From NCBI GenBank assembly GCA_005502445.1, contig SCPB01000005.1, positions 1 to 64,000 of the forward strand: DNA of 64,000 nt, read 5' to 3'. Source of the stretch: Microbacteriaceae bacterium X2B (GTDB lineage: Bacteria > Actinomycetota > Actinomycetes > Actinomycetales > Microbacteriaceae). This document shows positions 61,240-64,000 of this stretch, piece by piece (the first letter of the stretch is position 1; every line of letters starts with the position of its first letter). The notes under the pieces were generated by a model. That model was not told where the DNA came from and ran no database searches. It was given only the letters and a program-made list of their open reading frames with translations. The translations under genes were made by a program, and so were the position numbers.

Positions 61240-62171
61240 CACTGGTCGACCTGCTTGCGGTTGAGGGCCCAGAAGAGGGGCACGATGATGGCCGTCACGA
61301 TCAGGAAGAGCACGACGTTGCCGGCGCTCGAGAGGCCGTAGAAGCCCGCCTGGTACTGCTTGAAGATGACCGAGGCGATGACGTCGCTCGTGAAGCCGGG
61401 GCCGCCGCGGGTCATCGCCCAGATGAGGTCGAACGACCGCAGGCCGCCGATAAGCGACAGGATGATGACGGTGACGGTGGCGGGGCGCACGAGCGGCAGC
61501 GTGATGTGCCAGAAGTTGTTCCAGGCGCTCGCCCCGTCGACCTTGGCCGCCTCGAAGTACTCCTGCGGGATCGCGACGATGCCCGCGATGTAGATGAGAG
61601 CAGCGAGGCCGACGCCCTTCCAGACATCCACGAACGCGACCGAGAGCAGCGCCCACGCGGGGTCGGTGAGCCACGCAGGCCCCTCGATTCCGACCGAGGC
61701 GAGGGCGGTGTTGATGAGCCCGTCGAAGGGGTCCATGAGCACGCGGAAGGTGATGCCGACGCCGATCGTGCTGACGAGCACGGGGAAGAAGATGACCGAC
61801 CGCAGGAAGGTGCGCCCGATGATCTGGCCGGTCAGCAGCACCGCGAGCAGCAGGCCGAGCACGACCTTGAGGCCCGAGGTGACGAAGCCGTAGATGAAGG
61901 TGTTCGTGAAGCCCTGGATGAGCATCGGCTCGTCGAAGAACTGCAGGAAGTTGTCGAAGCCGATGAACTCGACGTCGAAGAGGGTCCAGCGCGTGAGGCT
62001 GAAGTAGAAGCTCGCGATCGTCGGGACGATGAACAGCACCATGAACAGCACGGCCGCCGGGATGTAGAACCACATCGGGTACTGGCTGTTGCGGCGCTTG
62101 GCGCGCTGCGAGGCGCGCTCGCGGGCGGTGGGCGGCGCCGTGCCGGCGGGCCGCTCAAGAGTGGTTGCCAT
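61239..62171 (-). CDS. Carbohydrate ABC permease (MalF type), rhamnose/rhamnoside importer
   Basis: This 310-residue permease has a basic cytoplasmic N-terminus, six predicted spans and the EAA loop YFEAAKVDGASAWNNFWHI near 215-233. It pairs with the MalG-type permease. The start at 62171 gives MATTLERPAG. Two hairpins lie between the binding-protein stop and this gene. Located inside the rhamnose regulon between shared operators, it probably moves L-rhamnose or a rhamnose-containing oligosaccharide. Confidence 0.92.
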   Translation of the reverse strand: MATTLERPAGTAPPTARERASQRAKRRNSQYPMWFYIPAAVLFMVLFIVPTIASFYFSLTRWTLFDVEFIGFDNFLQFFDEPMLIQGFTNTFIYGFVTSGLKVVLGLLLAVLLTGQIIGRTFLRSVIFFPVLVSTIGVGITFRVLMDPFDGLINTALASVGIEGPAWLTDPAWALLSVAFVDVWKGVGLAALIYIAGIVAIPQEYFEAAKVDGASAWNNFWHITLPLVRPATVTVIILSLIGGLRSFDLIWAMTRGGPGFTSDVIASVIFKQYQAGFYGLSSAGNVVLFLIVTAIIVPLFWALNRKQVDQ

Positions 62172-62209
62172 GATGTCTCCGTCGACAGTGGTGATGGTGG
62201 TGGATAGGT

Positions 62210-62273
62210 GCGGGGGCCGGCCCGAAGCCGGGCCGACCCCCCGCGGTGCTGCTCAGTGTGGCGCGGACGCGCC
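62210..62273 (-). terminator. Two intercistronic hairpins behind the rhamnose binding-protein gene
   Basis: The first (62210-62244) pairs GCGGGGGCCGGCCC with CGGGCCG and CCCCCCGC with one bulge; the second (62260-62273) is GGCGCG-GA-CGCGCC. Both lie between the binding-protein stop and the MalF-type gene, matching the hairpin position in the polyol and nine-gene operons. Confidence 0.65.
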
Positions 62274-62278
62274 GGTGA

Positions 62279-63598
62279 CTACCAGCCCTCGATCCCGAGC
62301 TGCTGGGCCTGCTTGACGACGTCCTCGTCGTAGAGGGCGGCGGCGTCAGCGGCGGGGCGGATGCCCGAGCCGACCTCGACCGTGATCTGCTCGAGCGCCG
62401 GTCCCTTGATGGGCGACAGGAACTCGAGCGCCGGGGCGGTGCCGCCCTCGCGCTCGAAGTACGGCAGGAGGTCGGCGGTGGCCGGCGCGATGTCATCCGG
62501 GAGCGTGCACCCCTCGACGAAGTACGGGCCGGCGGGAGCGACCGCCTCGGTCTGCACATCGCAGCCCTCGACCGAGGCGACGAACTCCATGAAGCGCAGT
62601 GCGGCCTCGGGGCGCTCGGTGTCGGCGGATGCATAGATGCCAGCGGAGAGCCACGTGGTGAGCGGGTTCTCGTCGTTGTCGCCGGGCAGGGCGAAGAAGC
62701 CGACGTTCTCGGACTCTGCCGGGTACAGCTCGACGATCGTCGGCACCGCGAAGGTCAGCATCGGGTAGTGCGCGCCCTCGCCGAGCGCCACCTTGCGCAT
62801 GCCGTCGTCGAAAGTCGCCGAGGCGAAGTCCTCGTTGAGGTAACCGGCCTCGTAGACCTCCTGCAGGTGCTCGAAGCCGCGAACGGCGACCGCGTCCTCG
62901 GCGTACTTCCGCTCGTTGGCGGTGTACGCCTCGGCCCACTCCGGGTCCTCGACGAGCACGTTGGCGAAGTCGCCGAGCACGAAGAGCTGCGAGGTCCAGG
63001 TGTCGGCGTAGGTCTGGATGACCGGCGCGACATCGGTGGCGGCGATCGCCTCGTTGTTCTCCATGAACTCGTCCCACGTGGTGGGCACCTCGAGCCCGAG
63101 CTCGTCGTAGACGGCCGTGTTGTAGAGCACGCCGCCGCCCATCGCGGTGCCGGCCGGCACGCCGTAGACCCCGTTGTCGGTGCTGACGCCGGCGAGGAAG
63201 GTCTCGTTGATGTCGGCGACGAACGCCTCGTCGGCGATGTTGAGCAGTGTCTGGTCGGGGTTGAGCGCCTGCAGCAGCGCGCCCGAGTTGTAGAAGAACA
63301 GGTCGTTCATCTCGCCGGTCGCGAGACGGGTCTTGACGATGTTGTCGCCCTCGGCACCGCCCGGACGAGTTTCTACGTCGATCGTGACATCCTCGTTCTG
63401 CGCCTCGAAGGCGCTGATGAGCGCCTCGACGGTGCGGATGGTGACGTCGGTGTCGTCGATGAGGATCGAGAGCTCGACGGGGCCGCCGTCGGCGGATCCG
63501 CCGCCATCGCCGGCAGCGCAGCCGGCGAGGGTGAGCGTGAGCGCGGCACCGCTGGCGGCCATTGCCAGCAGGATGCGACGCGGGGAGCGTGCGGTCAT
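62279..63598 (-). CDS. Extracellular solute-binding lipoprotein, rhamnose/rhamnoside importer
   Basis: This 439-residue CUT1 binding protein has a lipoprotein signal with lipobox LAGC at about residue 27 and then a glycine/serine-rich linker. The mature part shows LSILIDDTDVTIRTVEALIS, NDLFFYNSGALLQALNPDQ and GTAMGGGVLYNTAVYDELGL. The ATG at 63598 has GGAGG 9 nt upstream, which rules out the longer start at 63661 that would pass through the operator. It heads the importer operon and is divergent from the GH78 gene, with both operators in the gap. Confidence 0.93.
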   Translation of the reverse strand: MTARSPRRILLAMAASGAALTLTLAGCAAGDGGGSADGGPVELSILIDDTDVTIRTVEALISAFEAQNEDVTIDVETRPGGAEGDNIVKTRLATGEMNDLFFYNSGALLQALNPDQTLLNIADEAFVADINETFLAGVSTDNGVYGVPAGTAMGGGVLYNTAVYDELGLEVPTTWDEFMENNEAIAATDVAPVIQTYADTWTSQLFVLGDFANVLVEDPEWAEAYTANERKYAEDAVAVRGFEHLQEVYEAGYLNEDFASATFDDGMRKVALGEGAHYPMLTFAVPTIVELYPAESENVGFFALPGDNDENPLTTWLSAGIYASADTERPEAALRFMEFVASVEGCDVQTEAVAPAGPYFVEGCTLPDDIAPATADLLPYFEREGGTAPALEFLSPIKGPALEQITVEVGSGIRPAADAAALYDEDVVKQAQQLGIEGW

Positions 63599-63647
63599 CT
63601 TCTTTACCTCCACGTAAAGACGGAATGCTTGGTGTGGGTAGCGACTA

Positions 63648-63661
63648 TTGAAACGGTTCAA
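63648..63661. promoter_or_regulatory. LacI-type operator upstream of the rhamnose importer
   Basis: TTGAAACGGTTCAA is a near-perfect 14-bp palindrome with a central CG, matching the site before rhaI. It lies 50 nt upstream of the binding-protein start. Confidence 0.8.
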
Positions 63662-63779
63662 CAGTGAGGCATACTGTACGCGGGACGATGGAACGTGTCA
63701 ATCGGCCATACGGCATGGGAGAATTCGAGACCTTTTCGTGACGGATCTCGGCAGTGCCTCCCGCCGAGGCTCGCAGATT

Positions 63780-63791
63780 TGAAACGTTTTA
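63780..63791. promoter_or_regulatory. LacI-type operator upstream of the rhamnosidase gene
   Basis: TGAAACGTTTTA carries the left half-site and CG centre of the consensus exactly and one mismatch on the right. It lies 38 nt before the GTG start of the GH78 gene. Confidence 0.6.
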
Positions 63792-63828
63792 GATACAGTG
63801 GCGGCGCAATGACGCCGAAAGGATCCCC

Positions 63829-64000
63829 GTGACCGACATCCCCGCCCTCGACCGAACCGACGCCGACGCTCGAGTGGGCGCGGTGACCACGCAGCACCCT
63901 GCCGGTCTCCTCGGCGTACCCCGAGGCGGGCTCCGACTGACCTGGCGCGCGCAGGCAGGCACTGCGACGCGTCAACGGGCGTCGCAGATCCGGCATCGCG
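63829..64000 (+). CDS. Alpha-L-rhamnosidase (GH78), N-terminus only
   Basis: An open frame starts with GTG at 63829, behind GAAAGGA, and runs without a stop to the end of the window (57 codons). It contains QHPAGLLGVPRGGLRLTWRA and ATRQRASQIRHR, which match the N-terminal domain of GH78 rhamnosidases (pattern LGI...PRLSWRL followed by RQTAYEIR). The enzyme would release L-rhamnose from plant glycosides. It is divergent from the rhamnose importer and has its own operator. The remainder lies outside the window, so the family call rests on the N-terminus and context. Confidence 0.75.
   Translation, partial: MTDIPALDRTDADARVGAVTTQHPAGLLGVPRGGLRLTWRAQAGTATRQRASQIRHR

Noticed and set aside
1-64000. 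tRNA, rRNA, CRISPR, insertion sequences or prophage
   Set aside because: No cloverleaf-like or rRNA-like stretch, no spaced repeats, transposase motifs or phage genes were seen by eye; a covariance-model search would be needed to exclude small RNAs.

Overview
The window is high-GC chromosomal DNA of an actinobacterium. Dense, often 4-nt-overlapping operons, frequent GTG starts, three CUT1-type sugar importers without their own ATPase, and an actinobacterial-type XylA all point to a soil or plant-associated genus, most likely of the Microbacteriaceae. The family is an inference from gene style, because no rRNA or tRNA gene is present to fix it. I saw no CRISPR array, prophage, insertion sequence or replication origin.

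Layout. 1-3.4 kb: end of a beta-glucoside/cellobiose locus (permease, GH1 beta-glucosidase, CebR-like LacI regulator). 3.4-5.7 kb: small GNAT protein, small membrane protein, PucR regulator. 5.8-10.6 kb: tightly coupled amine/guanidino-type catabolic operon (APC permease, two SDRs, ureohydrolase, polysaccharide-deacetylase-fold hydrolase). 10.7-15.7 kb: lipoate-ligase-like protein, rhodanese, cupin, lipase-like hydrolase, MarR plus MFS exporter. 16.0-17.7 kb: type II restriction-modification pair (BglII/BstYI-family nuclease, MT-A70 methyltransferase). 17.7-21.2 kb: transglutaminase / alpha-E / circularly permuted ATP-grasp trio. 21.2-28.1 kb: polyol ABC importer with two polyol dehydrogenases and a divergent AraC regulator; then CorA. 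29.2-33.7 kb: GntR regulator with a SatP-type carrier, acetamidase/formamidase, SDR and FMN hydroxyacid oxidase. 33.8-41.0 kb: xylose locus (Gfo/Idh/MocA, xylA, xylB, a sugar kinase broken by an in-frame TAG) with divergent ROK regulator and galM. 41.1-50.8 kb: nine-gene operon coupling an RbsABC-type importer to a GMC flavoprotein and its small subunit, an isochorismatase-like hydrolase, an aldo/keto reductase and a GlcG/HbpS protein. 51.1-52.7 kb: gene remnants. 52.7-54.6 kb: SDR and a PIN/excisionase-type toxin-antitoxin pair. 54.6-64.0 kb: complete L-rhamnose/rhamnoside locus (rhamnulokinase, aldolase-dehydrogenase fusion, isomerase, LacI regulator, ABC importer, start of a GH78 rhamnosidase).

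How it works together. Most of the window is an accessory sugar, polyol and plant-glycoside catabolic region, with each import system next to its own regulator. The rhamnose genes are tied together by repeated operators of the form TGAA-nCGn-TTCA. All three operons whose solute-binding-protein gene is visible carry a strong hairpin directly behind that gene. The GntR cluster has near-identical operator sequences at both ends. The most unusual features are the nine-gene oxidation operon, the guanidino-type operon, the broken kinase behind xylB, a perfect 15-bp inverted repeat inside xylB, and paired RGATCY sites at the 5' end of the methyltransferase gene.
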